DNA of 64,000 nucleotides, from positions 1,498,501-1,562,500 of the forward strand of contig NZ_JAZIFY010000001.1 in the NCBI RefSeq assembly GCF_036634195.1, read 5' to 3'. Source of the DNA: Streptomyces sp. P9-A4. Its GTDB lineage: Bacteria > Actinomycetota > Actinomycetes > Streptomycetales > Streptomycetaceae. The position numbers were made by a program, and so were the translations under genes. The notes below the pieces were generated by a model that did not search any database, had not been told where the DNA came from, and worked only from the letters and a program-made list of their open reading frames with translations. Positions 34,418 through 42,936 of the stretch are shown here, piece by piece (within the stretch, counting starts at the first letter, position 1; every line of letters begins with the position of its first letter).

Positions 34418-34651
34418 ATGGCACGTTGTGAGGTCTGCGGAAACGATTACGGGATGTCGTTCGAGGTGCACGCGCAGGGCGCGGTGCACGTCTTCGACTG
34501 CTTCGCCTGCGCCATCCACCGGATGGCGCCCATCTGCGAGCACTGCCGGGTCCAGGTCATCGGACAGGGCGTCGAGGTCGACGGCAGCTGGTACTGCGGC
34601 GGCCACTGCGCCCGCGCGGAGGGAAAGGTGGGCATCGTCGACAGGGTCTGA
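34418..34651 (+). CDS. Small zinc-ribbon-like protein
   Basis: 77-aa cytoplasmic protein not assigned to a known function. Cys/His pairs (ARCEVCGN, FDCFACAIHRM, ICEHCRV, WYCGGHCAR) form two or three treble-clef/zinc-ribbon knuckles, so it almost surely binds zinc. The ATG at 34418 begins directly at the first Cys pair. It stands between the exonuclease and SURF1 genes. Confidence 0.78.
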   Translation: MARCEVCGNDYGMSFEVHAQGAVHVFDCFACAIHRMAPICEHCRVQVIGQGVEVDGSWYCGGHCARAEGKVGIVDRV

Positions 34652-34732
34652 GCAGAAACGATCCTCGGCCCGCCCCCGGGCGAGCCGAACCCCCCTGCGT
34701 GCACCCCGTGACCCCCGCTGTACGGTCATGGG

Positions 34733-35548
34733 GTGTACCGCTTCCTGTTGTCCCGGCAGTGGGTGATCCTCACCCTCGTCGCCCTCGTCCTCATCCCCAC
34801 GATGATCGAGCTGGGCTTCTGGCAGTTCCACCGCCACGAACGGCGGGTCGCCCAGAACACCCTGATCGCGGACAGCGTCGCGGCGAAGCCGGTGCCCGTC
34901 GAGGACCTCACCTCCCCCGGCCACACCGTGCCCCGCGAGGACTACTGGCGGCCCGTCACCGCCACCGGCACCTTCGACACCGCCCACGAGGTGGTGGTCC
35001 GCCGCCGCACCTCCTCCGACGACCGGGTCGGCGTGCACGTCCTCACCCCGCTGGTCCTCCGGGACGGCGCGGTCGTCCTGGTCAACCGCGGCTGGATCCC
35101 GGCCGCCGCCGACCAGCACTCCTTCCCGCCGGTGCCGCCCGCCCCCAAGGGCGAGGTCACCGTCACCGGCCGCCTCAAGGCCGACGAGACGACCGGCGCC
35201 AGCGGCATCAAGGACCTGAAGGGCCTGCCCGACCGGCAGGTCATGCTCATCAGCAGCCGGCAGCAGGCCGAACTCATCGGCCGCGAAGTGCTCGGCGGCT
35301 ACCTCGAACAGGTCACGCCCGCCCCCGCCGGGAACACCCCCGAACTCATCGCCGAACCCGACCACGACTCGATCGGCCCCCATATGGCGTACGCCGTCCA
35401 GTGGTGGCTGTTCGCGGGCGGGGTACCCGTCGGCTGGGTGATCCTGGTCCGCCGGGAGAAGCGCGACCGGGAGGCCGCGGCCGTCTCCGGCACCGCCGTG
35501 GACCCGGAACACGACATCGACGCGATCCAGGCCACGCCGTCCCGCTGA
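34733..35548 (+). CDS. SURF1-family cytochrome oxidase assembly protein
   Basis: 271-aa membrane protein with an N-terminal helix (WVILTLVALVLIPTMIELGFW), a periplasmic domain with VTATGTFD, LVNRGWIPA and VTGRLK motifs, and a C-terminal helix (MAYAVQWWLFAGGVPVGWVIL). SURF1 aids heme insertion into the aa3-type cytochrome c oxidase. The GTG start has a poor ribosome site. Downstream GH15 follows after 34 nt. Confidence 0.9.
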   Translation: MYRFLLSRQWVILTLVALVLIPTMIELGFWQFHRHERRVAQNTLIADSVAAKPVPVEDLTSPGHTVPREDYWRPVTATGTFDTAHEVVVRRRTSSDDRVGVHVLTPLVLRDGAVVLVNRGWIPAAADQHSFPPVPPAPKGEVTVTGRLKADETTGASGIKDLKGLPDRQVMLISSRQQAELIGREVLGGYLEQVTPAPAGNTPELIAEPDHDSIGPHMAYAVQWWLFAGGVPVGWVILVRREKRDREAAAVSGTAVDPEHDIDAIQATPSR

Positions 35549-35582
35549 TTGACCGCCGCCGCTTCCGGGAACAGCCCAAAGC

Positions 35583-37373
35583 GTGACGCAACGTATCGAC
35601 GACTACGCCCTCATCGGCGATCTCCAGACGGCCGCGCTCGTCGGCCGCGACGGATCGGTCGACTGGCTGTGTCTGCCCCGCTTCGACTCGGCCGCCTGCT
35701 TCGCCGCGATCCTCGGCAACGAGGACAACGGCCACTGGCGGATCGCCCCCAAGGGCGCCACGACCTGCACCACCCGGCGCTACGCCGAGGACTCCCTCAT
35801 CCTGGAGACCTACTGGGAGACCCGTACCGGCACCGTCAAGGTCATCGACTTCATGCCGCAGCGGGACAGGGCCCCCGACCTGATGCGGATCGTGGAGGGC
35901 GTCAGCGGCACCGTCGAGATGAGCGCCGTCCTGCGGCTCCGCTTCGACTACGGCTCGATCGTGCCCTGGATGCGCCGCTCCGACGGCCACCGGGTCGCCG
36001 TCGCGGGACCCGACGCGGTCTGGCTGCGCAGCGAGCCGCCGGTGAAGACCTGGGGCCACCAGTTCTCCACCTGCTCCTCCTTCACCGTGGCCGCCGGGGA
36101 GAAGGTCGCGTTCGTCCTCACCTGGCACCCCTCCCACGAGCAGCGGCCCGAGCTGGTCGACCCCCACGAGGCCCTGGAACAGTCCCTCGCGGACTGGCGC
36201 GACTGGGCGGGCCGCTGCACCTACCGGGGCCCGTACCGGGACGCGGTACTGCGCTCCCTGATCACCCTCAAGGCACTCACGTACGCCCCGACCGGCGGGA
36301 TCGTGGCCGCCCCCACCACCTCCCTGCCCGAGGACATCGGCGGCGTACGGAACTGGGACTACCGCGCCTGCTGGCTGCGCGACTCCTCCCTCACCCTCGG
36401 CGCGCTGCTCGCCAGCGGATACGTCGAGGAGGCCGCCGCCTGGCGGGACTGGCTCCTGCGCTCGGTCGCCGGCGACCCGGCCGACCTGCAGATCATGTAC
36501 GGGCCCGCGGGCGAGCGCCGGCTCCCCGAGACGACGCTGCCGTGGCTGCGGGGCTACGGCGACTCGGCGCCGGTGCGCACCGGGAACGCGGCCGTCGACC
36601 AGTTCCAGCTCGATGTGTACGGCGAGGTCATGGACTCCCTCCACCTCGCGCGCGAAGCGGGCATCCCGCCGGTGCGGCACGCCTGGAACCTCCAGCTGAG
36701 CCTGCTCGGCTTCCTCGAGTCGACCTGGCGGGAACCCGACGAGGGCCTGTGGGAGGTCCGCGGCCCGCGCCGCCACTTCATCCACTCCAAGGTGATGGCC
36801 TGGGTGGCCGCGGACCGCGCCGTCCGCACCCTGGAGGCGGACCCCTCGCTGCCCGGCGACGTGGCGCGCTGGCGGACCATGCGGGACGAGATCCACGCGC
36901 AGGTGTGCTCCCGGGGCTACGACCCCGCCAGGAACACCTTCACCCAGTCCTACGGCTCCCTCGAACTGGACGCCGCGACCCTGCTCATCCCCCGGGTCGG
37001 CTTCCTGCCGCCGGACGACCCCCGGGTGGTGGGGACGGTCGACGCGGTACGGGCGGAGCTGCTGCACGGCGGGTACGTACGCCGCTACAGCACCGACTCC
37101 GGGGCGATCGACGGACTGCCCGGCCAGGAGGGCACCTTCCTGGTCTGCTCGTTCTGGCTGGCGGACGCCCTCCGGCTGACCGGCAGGACCGAGGAGGCCC
37201 GCGAACTCTTCGAACGGCTCGTGGCGCTCGCCAACGACGTCGGGCTCCTGGCGGAGGAGTACGACCCCGTGGCCGAACGCCAGCTGGGCAACTTCCCGCA
37301 GGCCTTCAGCCACATCGGCCTGGTGGGCACGGCGCTCGCGCTGGCCGGGGACGATCTGGACCCGGCAGGATAG
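35583..37373 (+). CDS. Glycoside hydrolase family 15 protein
   Basis: 596-aa alpha-glucosidase-type enzyme (glucoamylase or trehalase). An N-terminal beta-sandwich domain (about 1-210) precedes an (alpha/alpha)6 barrel with NWDYRACWLRD (general acid/base region) and EGTFLVCSFWLADAL near the C-terminus. No signal peptide, so it acts in the cytoplasm on storage glycans or trehalose. Actinobacterial GH15 members of this layout include trehalases; substrate not decidable here. Confidence 0.9.
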   Translation: MTQRIDDYALIGDLQTAALVGRDGSVDWLCLPRFDSAACFAAILGNEDNGHWRIAPKGATTCTTRRYAEDSLILETYWETRTGTVKVIDFMPQRDRAPDLMRIVEGVSGTVEMSAVLRLRFDYGSIVPWMRRSDGHRVAVAGPDAVWLRSEPPVKTWGHQFSTCSSFTVAAGEKVAFVLTWHPSHEQRPELVDPHEALEQSLADWRDWAGRCTYRGPYRDAVLRSLITLKALTYAPTGGIVAAPTTSLPEDIGGVRNWDYRACWLRDSSLTLGALLASGYVEEAAAWRDWLLRSVAGDPADLQIMYGPAGERRLPETTLPWLRGYGDSAPVRTGNAAVDQFQLDVYGEVMDSLHLAREAGIPPVRHAWNLQLSLLGFLESTWREPDEGLWEVRGPRRHFIHSKVMAWVAADRAVRTLEADPSLPGDVARWRTMRDEIHAQVCSRGYDPARNTFTQSYGSLELDAATLLIPRVGFLPPDDPRVVGTVDAVRAELLHGGYVRRYSTDSGAIDGLPGQEGTFLVCSFWLADALRLTGRTEEARELFERLVALANDVGLLAEEYDPVAERQLGNFPQAFSHIGLVGTALALAGDDLDPAG

Positions 37374-37378
37374 GCCGC

Positions 37379-38134
37379 ATGGATCTGGGACTGAAGGACC
37401 GTGTGTACGTGGTGACCGGGGCGACGCGGGGGCTCGGGCGGGCCTCCGCCGAGGCGCTGCTCGCCGAGGGCGCCAAGGTGCTGATCACCGGGCGCGAGGA
37501 GAAGACCGTCGCCGAGGCCGTGGACGAGCTGGGGGCGGGTGCGGCGGGCGTCGCCGCCGACAACACCGACGCGGGGACCCCCGCGCTGCTGATCGCCGAG
37601 GCACGGGCCCGGTTCGGCGGCTTCGACGGCATCCTGATCAGCGTGGGCGGGCCCGCGCCCGGCTTCGCCGCGGACAACACCGACGAGCAGTGGGCGGCGG
37701 CCTTCGACACCGTCTTCCTCGGGGCGGTCCGGCTGGCCCGCGCCGCCGCCGAGACGCTCGGCGAGGGCGGGGTCATCGGCTTCGTGCTGTCCGGCTCCGT
37801 CCACGAGCCGATCCCCGGCCTCACCATCTCCAACGGACTGCGCCCGGGGCTCGCCGGCTTCGCGAAGTCCCTCTCCAACGACCTGGGCCCGCGCGGGGTG
37901 CGGGTCGTCGGGCTGCTGCCGAGCCGGATCGACACGGACCGGGTGCGGTCCCTGGACGCGCTCTCCGGCGACGCCGACGCGGCCCGCACGGCCAACGAGG
38001 CCACCATCCCGCTGCGCCGCTACGGCACCCCGGAGGAGTTCGGCCGGACGGCCGCCTTCCTCCTGTCGCCGGCCGCCTCCTATCTGACGGGCCTGATGAT
38101 CCCGGTGGACGGCGGGGCCCGCGGCGGGTTCTGA
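37379..38134 (+). CDS. Atypical SDR protein lacking the catalytic Tyr-Lys
   Basis: 251-aa SDR-fold protein with VTGATRGLGRAS at the nucleotide site and C-terminal LTGLMIPVDGGARGG. Where a classical SDR has YxxxK the sequence reads ISNGLRPGL, so Tyr and Lys are replaced by Asn and Arg. A BKR-like SDR subgroup with this change exists; activity is uncertain. It starts 5 nt after the GH15 stop. Confidence 0.85.
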   Translation: MDLGLKDRVYVVTGATRGLGRASAEALLAEGAKVLITGREEKTVAEAVDELGAGAAGVAADNTDAGTPALLIAEARARFGGFDGILISVGGPAPGFAADNTDEQWAAAFDTVFLGAVRLARAAAETLGEGGVIGFVLSGSVHEPIPGLTISNGLRPGLAGFAKSLSNDLGPRGVRVVGLLPSRIDTDRVRSLDALSGDADAARTANEATIPLRRYGTPEEFGRTAAFLLSPAASYLTGLMIPVDGGARGGF

Positions 38135-38147
38135 GAACCGCGCCCCG

Positions 38148-38174
38148 GCCCGCCGGTCAGGACACCCGGCGGGC
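38148..38174. terminator. Hairpin between the SDR and AmaP genes
   Basis: GCCCGCCGG (38148-38156) pairs with CCGGCGGGC (38166-38174) between convergent genes, touching the AmaP stop codon. Confidence 0.7.
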
Positions 38175-38744
38175 CCGGTGCTTGACGGCCCGCAGGCGTG
38201 CCTCGGTGGGCAGCGCGGCGAGGCCCGCGGACGTACGGGCGTGGGCGAGCGCCTCGGTGCTGAGGGTGGTCAGGGCGTCCCCCGGGGAAGCGTGCGGCTC
38301 CAGGAGCAGGGCGACCCGGGTGCGGGGGGCGCCCCGGCGGCCCGTGAGGGACACCTTGGCCCGTGCCACGCCCTCCTGGGCCCCGGCGTCCGCCTCCAGT
38401 ACGCCTTCCAGGGCCCGGCCGCGCAGCACCGCCTCCTCGCCGTCGCCGCTGTCGACGAGCACCTCGGCGAGCCGCGCCCGCCGGAACTGGACGAGCAGCC
38501 ACCAGAGGGCGAGCAGGACGATCAGTCCGAGGACGGCGATGACCACGGGCCACCACCAGCCCTCGTTCCGCCAGCGCTGCCGTTCGGCGGTGGAGAGCAG
38601 CACGTCGGAGGAGCCCGACCAGGGCCACCAGGACGGTACGGACAGGTCGAGGGCGGCGGCGAGGACCGCGCCGCCGACGACGACGAGGAGCAGCCCGGCG
38701 AGGCCGAGCAGGACGCGGTTGACGCGCCGGAGGACGACCGTCAC
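38157..38744 (-). CDS. amaP: AmaP-like Asp23 membrane anchor
   Basis: 195-aa protein with two N-terminal helices (VLLGLAGLLLVVVGGAVLAAAL and VVIAVLGLIVLLALWWLLV) bracketing a short extracellular loop, then a cytoplasmic domain. The layout matches the alkaline-shock membrane anchor AmaP that tethers Asp23 at the membrane. It is the last gene of the Asp23 cluster, 4 nt after the DUF6286-like gene. Confidence 0.82.
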   Translation of the reverse strand: MTVVLRRVNRVLLGLAGLLLVVVGGAVLAAALDLSVPSWWPWSGSSDVLLSTAERQRWRNEGWWWPVVIAVLGLIVLLALWWLLVQFRRARLAEVLVDSGDGEEAVLRGRALEGVLEADAGAQEGVARAKVSLTGRRGAPRTRVALLLEPHASPGDALTTLSTEALAHARTSAGLAALPTEARLRAVKHRARRVS

Positions 38745-38748
38745 CGGG

Positions 38749-39570
38749 TCACCCCTTCCTGGGCGGCCTGGCCACCCGTACCGTCAGCGCGGGCGGGCGG
38801 GCGAGGCCCAGTTCGGCGATGCCGGCGGTGAGCGCCCGCTCCACGTCGGCCCGTACCTCGTCGAGCGCGCGGAAGTGCGAGGCCGCCCGGACGCCCACCT
38901 TGGCGCGGCCGACGCGGACCCGTACGGACTGCACCCCGGAGACCTCCATGGCCCGGTCCCGCAGGGCGAGGGCTGCCGCCTCCCGGTCGAGTCCGGCCCG
39001 TACGTCGGCGTGCTCGCGGCGCATCGGGAGGACGGCGCGCAGACCGGGGGTCACCGCCAGGACGATCAGCCAGACGCCGAGAGCGCAGGCGAGCGCGGCG
39101 CCGAGGACGACCCAGGTGTCGTCGAGCGGCCGGGTCGCGAGGCCGTCGGCGAGCTTCCGCCGCCAGGCCATGGCGGAGCGGTCGGCCCGGACGGCGGCCA
39201 CGTCGTAGAGGAGCAGCCCGGCCCCGCCGAGGACGACGGCGGCGAGCAGGGCGGCGGGGATACGGCGCACGGCCCAGAAGCGGCGCACGCGGGACGCGGG
39301 GGCGTCACTGAGCACGGGGACGCCGTCGGGGGCGGGGCTCGCCCCGGACGCGGCTCCGGAGCCGGAGGCCGCTCGGGAGCCGGGGACCGCGTCACCGTCA
39401 GGGCCGGGGCCGCCGTCAGGGCCGGGGCCGCCGTCGCGGCCTGGGCTTCCGGCGCCGCCGGGCAGCGGGCTGCCGTCGCGGCCGGGGCCCGCGGCGCGGC
39501 CCGGATCGCGGCCGTCGTCGTGGCCTCGGCCCGGAGCGTCCTCGTCCTCCGGGGATGGTGGCGTCGTCAT
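38749..39570 (-). CDS. DUF6286-type membrane protein of the Asp23 cluster
   Basis: 273-aa protein. A long Gly/Pro/Asp-rich disordered N-terminus (about 1-85) contains GPGPDG-type repeats. Two helices follow (IPAALLAAVVLGGAGLLLYDVAAV and VVLGAALACALGVWLIVLAV). The cytoplasmic C-terminal domain (VSGVQSVRVRVGRAKVGV) resembles the Asp23 pattern of a GV turn, alternating beta strands and a long helix. It overlaps the preceding Asp23 gene by 4 nt. Confidence 0.75.
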   Translation of the reverse strand: MTTPPSPEDEDAPGRGHDDGRDPGRAAGPGRDGSPLPGGAGSPGRDGGPGPDGGPGPDGDAVPGSRAASGSGAASGASPAPDGVPVLSDAPASRVRRFWAVRRIPAALLAAVVLGGAGLLLYDVAAVRADRSAMAWRRKLADGLATRPLDDTWVVLGAALACALGVWLIVLAVTPGLRAVLPMRREHADVRAGLDREAAALALRDRAMEVSGVQSVRVRVGRAKVGVRAASHFRALDEVRADVERALTAGIAELGLARPPALTVRVARPPRKG

Positions 39571-39923
39571 GACACGCGGTCCCTCCGTGTGGCCTGCCGG
39601 GTCAGGGGCGAGTGGAGCCGCTCCACGTGGACGGTGACCTCGTGGACCTCCATGCCCACCAGTGCTTCCACGCGGGAGCGGACCCGGCCCCGTACGGCCC
39701 CGCAGCGGCGGCCGACGTCCGAGGGGTAGGCGAGTTCGAGGCTCACCGCGACCCGGGCGACGTCCCGGTGGACGACGACCGAGGCATGGGGCTTGGAGCC
39801 CCCCTCGGGGACCGGGCCCGCCGCCTCCCGTGCCGCCTGGGCGGCGATCTTCGCGACGACCCGGTCGGCGATCCTGGTCGCTCCCCGGTCACGGACCGGG
39901 GAGCGAGCCGGCTCGGCTGCCAC
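39567..39923 (-). CDS. Asp23/Gls24-family envelope stress protein (short)
   Basis: 118-aa cytoplasmic Asp23-fold protein: IADRVVAKIAAQAAREA, then VAVSLELAYPSDVG, and the terminal strand motif VGMEVHEVTVHVERL. Asp23 proteins polymerise under the membrane and respond to envelope stress. GTG start; coupled (ATGA) to the DUF6286-like gene. Confidence 0.88.
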   Translation of the reverse strand: MAAEPARSPVRDRGATRIADRVVAKIAAQAAREAAGPVPEGGSKPHASVVVHRDVARVAVSLELAYPSDVGRRCGAVRGRVRSRVEALVGMEVHEVTVHVERLHSPLTRQATRRDRVS

Positions 39924-39929
39924 CCCGCG

Positions 39930-40121
39930 TCACCTCCGCCGGTCGCCGCGGTCGCGGCCCCGGAACAGATCGCCCAGTTCGAGGTCGCCGTCGAGGAAGC
40001 GGCCGGCCACGAAGCCGATCGCCCCCAAGGCCGCGACCAGCAGAAACGCTCCGAAGCCGCCGAAGTACCCGGCGAATCCGAGTGCCATGCCGGCCACCAG
40101 GCCGACCGCCGCCATGCTCAT
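39930..40121 (-). CDS. Small glycine-rich membrane protein of the Asp23 cluster
   Basis: 63-aa product with two closely spaced hydrophobic segments (AAVGLVAGMALGFAGYFGGF and AFLLVAALGAIGFVAGRFL) and a charged Asp/Arg tail. Resembles DUF2273-type small proteins found beside Asp23 genes. The ATG at 40121 was chosen over an upstream ATG-like frame (40163) as the extra residues are polar and unconserved-looking. Confidence 0.72.
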   Translation of the reverse strand: MSMAAVGLVAGMALGFAGYFGGFGAFLLVAALGAIGFVAGRFLDGDLELGDLFRGRDRGDRRR

Positions 40122-40173
40122 TCCTGACCCCTTTCCGAGTCCTCCTGAGCCCCCTGTACGCAACCGTCAGCGC

Positions 40174-40650
40174 TCACTGGAGCCGGGGTTCCGGCTCCTC
40201 CTCCTCCTCGTCGGGCAGCTTCACGTCGCTGACGGCGATGTTGACCTCGACGACCTCGAGACCGGTCATCCGCTCCACGGCGGCGATGACGTTCTCGCGG
40301 ACGTCGCCCGCCACGTCGGCGATGGAGACGCCGTAGTCGACGACGATCTCCAGGTCGAGCGCGGTCTGCACCTCGCCGACCTCGGCCTTCACCCCTCGGG
40401 TGGCGGCCGACTTGCCGCCGCCCCCGCCGGGCACCCGGTCTCGCACGGCGCCGAAGGTGCGGGAGAGGCCGCTGCCCATCGCGTGGACGCCCACGACGTC
40501 ACGGGCGGCGAGTCCGGCGATCTTCTCGACGACGCCGTCCGCGATCGTCGTCCGGCCGCGGGTGGCGGGAGCGCCGCCGCCCCGCTTGGTCACCGAGGTG
40601 CGGCGCGGGTCGTCGCCCGTCGGTTCGTTGGAATGCGTGGTGTCCGTCAT
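40174..40650 (-). CDS. Asp23/Gls24-family envelope stress protein (long)
   Basis: 158-aa Asp23-fold protein with a disordered N-terminus, the core TTIADGVVEKIAGLAARDVVGVHAM, DLEIVVDYGVSIADVAG and MTGLEVVEVNIAVSDVKL, and an acidic tail (EEEEEPEPRLQ). The ATG at 40650 was chosen over an upstream frame. First gene of the cluster and divergent from the P10-family gene, so the promoter region between them may serve both. Confidence 0.9.
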   Translation of the reverse strand: MTDTTHSNEPTGDDPRRTSVTKRGGGAPATRGRTTIADGVVEKIAGLAARDVVGVHAMGSGLSRTFGAVRDRVPGGGGGKSAATRGVKAEVGEVQTALDLEIVVDYGVSIADVAGDVRENVIAAVERMTGLEVVEVNIAVSDVKLPDEEEEEPEPRLQ

Positions 40651-40743
40651 CACGTTTCGCCCCTTCTGGGATATTTCGGGGTTCTTCGCCCACACTAAGG
40701 GCGCTTACTCGGAACCGCCCCGGGGATACGGCAGGCTGGGGCA

Positions 40744-41400
40744 ATGACGACGGCTGAGGGTTGGACGGCTGCGGTACGGGACCGACTCGCCCCGGGCAGG
40801 CTGCTGCCGCTCGGAACGGCGGCGGACGGCGCCTGGATCACCGAGCGGACGGTACGTGAGGTTCTCGGCGTGGCCGGAGCGGCCGTACGGGGGGTGGTGC
40901 CCGGTGTTCTGCGGATCGGCCCGGCCGACGGGGACGAGGAGGACGGGCCGCCCGCGGCGCCGGGGTCCGTACGGATCTCGGCGGCGTTCGCGGCGGTGGC
41001 CGGCCGGCCGCTGCCCGAGCTGGCGGAGGGGCTGCGCGCGGTCCTGCTCGCGGCGGCCGAGGACGCGATCGGTCTTGTGGTGGCGGCCGTGGACCTGCGG
41101 GTGACGGAGCTGCTCGAAGCCGAACCCCCGGCGGCGGCCCCCGCCGATCCCCCGCCGGGCCGGACCTCCCCGTCGACGGACGATCCCCTGGCGCTGGTGG
41201 CGCTCGGGGTGCCGGGGGTCGCCGGGGTGACGGACGCGCTGGGCCCGCCGGTGCGCCGGGACGGGGAGGGGGTACGGCTGGAGCTGGCCGTGACGGCCGG
41301 CCGTCGGCCCCTGGACGTGGCGCGTTCGGTGCGTACGGCCGTGACCGCGGCCGCCCCGGAGGGCGCCGCGGTCACGGTGGTGGTGTCGGAGCTGCGCTAG
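40744..41400 (+). CDS. P10-family protein, likely double Asp23-like domain
   Basis: 218-aa cytoplasmic Ala/Val/Gly-rich protein of a Streptomyces family labelled nucleopolyhedrovirus P10-like, a name without functional meaning. I read two Asp23-like halves. The first is TVREVLGVAGAAVRGV, then VRISAAFAAVAG and VVAAVDLRVTEL. The second is LVALGVPGVAGVTDALG, then VRLELAVTAGR and GAAVTVVVSELR. A Pro/Asp linker separates them. It starts 93 bp from, and divergent to, the Asp23 operon, supporting a shared job. Confidence 0.65.
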   Translation: MTTAEGWTAAVRDRLAPGRLLPLGTAADGAWITERTVREVLGVAGAAVRGVVPGVLRIGPADGDEEDGPPAAPGSVRISAAFAAVAGRPLPELAEGLRAVLLAAAEDAIGLVVAAVDLRVTELLEAEPPAAAPADPPPGRTSPSTDDPLALVALGVPGVAGVTDALGPPVRRDGEGVRLELAVTAGRRPLDVARSVRTAVTAAAPEGAAVTVVVSELR

Positions 41401-41409
41401 GGCCTGTCG

Positions 41410-42210
41410 TCAGTCGCCGAGGCCCGCGAGGTCGCGCAGCCGGCGGGCCTGGGCGGCGCGCTCGGCGGCGCGCTGCTCCTCGTACGAGCGGCCGGAGACG
41501 CCCTGGAGGAGCGCCTTGGTCTCGGTGAGGGCGTCGCGGGGCGCCGCGAGCAGGGCGGCGCCGAGGTCCCGTACCGCCGCGTCGAGTTCGCCGGCGGGCA
41601 CGGACAGGTTGGCGAGACCGATGCGCTCGGCCTCCTCGGCGTGGACGAAGCGGCCGGTGGCGCAGATCTCCAGCGCGCGGGCGTAGCCGACGAGCGAGAC
41701 GAGCGGGTGCGTCCCGGTCAGGTCCGGGACGAGGCCCAGGCTGGTCTCGCGCATGGCGAACTGCACGTCCTCGGCGACGACCCGCAGGTCACAGGCGAGG
41801 GCGAGCTGGAAGCCCGCGCCGATGGCATGGCCCTGGACGGCCGCGATCGACACGAGGTCGCTGCGGCGCCACCAGGTGAACGCCTCCTGGTACTCGGCGA
41901 TGACCGCGTCGAGTTCCTGGTCGGAACCGCGCGCGAGATCGATGAAGGACGGCTCTCCGTCGAAGCCCTCGGGCGTGAACGCCTGCCGGTCGAGTCCGGC
42001 GGAGAAGGACGTGCCCTCGCCGCGCAGAACGACGACCCGCACGCTGCCGGGCAATGACCGGCCGGCTTCTGTCAACGCCCGCCACAGAGCGGGAGACTGG
42101 GCGTTGCGCTTCGCCGGATTGGTCAGGGTCACCGTGGCAACGGCGTCCTCGACGGTGAGCCGTACACCGTCCTTGTCGAATACGAGCTCAGAGTCGTCGA
42201 GCGTAGTCAT
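41410..42210 (-). CDS. Enoyl-CoA hydratase/isomerase family protein
   Basis: 266-aa crotonase-fold protein with VVVLRGEGTSFSAGLDRQAF (oxyanion-hole region; FSAGLD) and AAVQGHAIGAGFQLALACD. Glu residues expected at the hydratase site are in AMRETSLGLVPD. Could hydrate or isomerise acyl-CoAs. Start at the ATG 42210; the frame upstream is open. It is convergent with the P10-family gene, 9 nt apart. Confidence 0.9.
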   Translation of the reverse strand: MTTLDDSELVFDKDGVRLTVEDAVATVTLTNPAKRNAQSPALWRALTEAGRSLPGSVRVVVLRGEGTSFSAGLDRQAFTPEGFDGEPSFIDLARGSDQELDAVIAEYQEAFTWWRRSDLVSIAAVQGHAIGAGFQLALACDLRVVAEDVQFAMRETSLGLVPDLTGTHPLVSLVGYARALEICATGRFVHAEEAERIGLANLSVPAGELDAAVRDLGAALLAAPRDALTETKALLQGVSGRSYEEQRAAERAAQARRLRDLAGLGD

Positions 42211-42273
42211 GGGGCGCCTCCGGTTCCGGTGCAGCACTGCATCCGATGCTAAGTGACTGCACAGTAACCACCG

Positions 42274-42319
42274 GGTCGGTCCGGAGACCGACCGGGTGGC
42301 CACCGGGAGACCCGGTGGC
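42274..42319 (-). terminator. Tandem hairpins after gbn
   Basis: Two perfect stems lie between the gbn stop and the hydratase start: GGTCGGTC-CGGA-GACCGACC (42274-42293) and GCCACCGGG-AGA-CCCGGTGGC (42299-42319). The gbn-proximal one is the likely terminator. Confidence 0.8.
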
Positions 42320-42339
42320 CCGGTCGAGCCGCCCCGATG

Positions 42340-42561
42340 TCAGGCCGAGGCCGCCTTCTTGCCCCGGGTCGCTCCGCCGCGTCCACGCAGCGTGACTCCG
42401 GACTCGCTGAGCATCCGGTGGACGAATCCGTAGGAGCGGCCCGTTTCCTCGGCCAGCGCCCGGATGCTCGCACCGGAGTCGTACTTCTTCTTCAGGTCTG
42501 CCGCGAGCTTGTCGCGCGCGGCGCCGGTCACCCGGCTGCCCTTCTTCAGAGTCTCGGCCAC
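42340..42561 (-). CDS. gbn: Gbn-like GATC-binding nucleoid-associated protein
   Basis: 73-aa single-domain HTH protein, basic, with GSRVTGAARDKLAADLKKKY, SIRALAEETGRSYGFVHRML and a C-terminal RGRGGATRGKK tail. Size, sequence and neighbours (enoyl-CoA hydratase on one side, ABC-F gene on the other) match the small Streptomyces nucleoid protein Gbn, which binds GATC motifs and influences development and antibiotic production. The GTG at 42561 has GAGGAGG 7 nt upstream. Monocistronic, ending in hairpins. Confidence 0.88.
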   Translation of the reverse strand: MAETLKKGSRVTGAARDKLAADLKKKYDSGASIRALAEETGRSYGFVHRMLSESGVTLRGRGGATRGKKAASA

Positions 42562-42936
42562 CCGTGCCTCCTCATGGGAAGTGCGCTCTGGACTTCTCAT
42601 GATCACCCCTCCCGTCCGTCCTGGCCACCCATTCGACAAGGTCCGTGCCGCCGGATTTGTGGACGAGCGCTCCGTCGTCACAATCGGAGGCTCGAATTCC
42701 GATGGGCCGGAAACGACCGTTCGCGCCGCGCGGCGCGGGAAGTGCCAGGTCAAGGACGCAGGGGGAACACACGTACGGCGCGGGCCCGCCGGAAGGATCC
42801 GACAGAGCACCGCGCCGGGAGGTACGAGACGCCCTCACTCAGATGAAGGATCACCCATGAGCCGAATGATCCAGCCCGGGATGATCACTCCCGGCCGCTC
42901 CGGCCCGTTCTCCGGGCCGTTCGCGGCCGTCGTGGG
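42562..42936. other. 375-bp region upstream of gbn with five GATC sites
   Basis: Intergenic between gbn and the ABC-F stop codon, both on the minus strand. GATC occurs at 42601, 42796, 42849, 42868 and 42883; three read GATCAC and two are within TGATCA. No convincing gene is present. The gbn promoter and the ABC-F terminator must lie here. Confidence 0.6.
42901..42919 (-). terminator. Hairpin terminator after the ABC-F gene
   Basis: CGGCCCG-TTCTC-CGGGCCG, 18 nt beyond the ABC-F stop codon. Confidence 0.65.
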
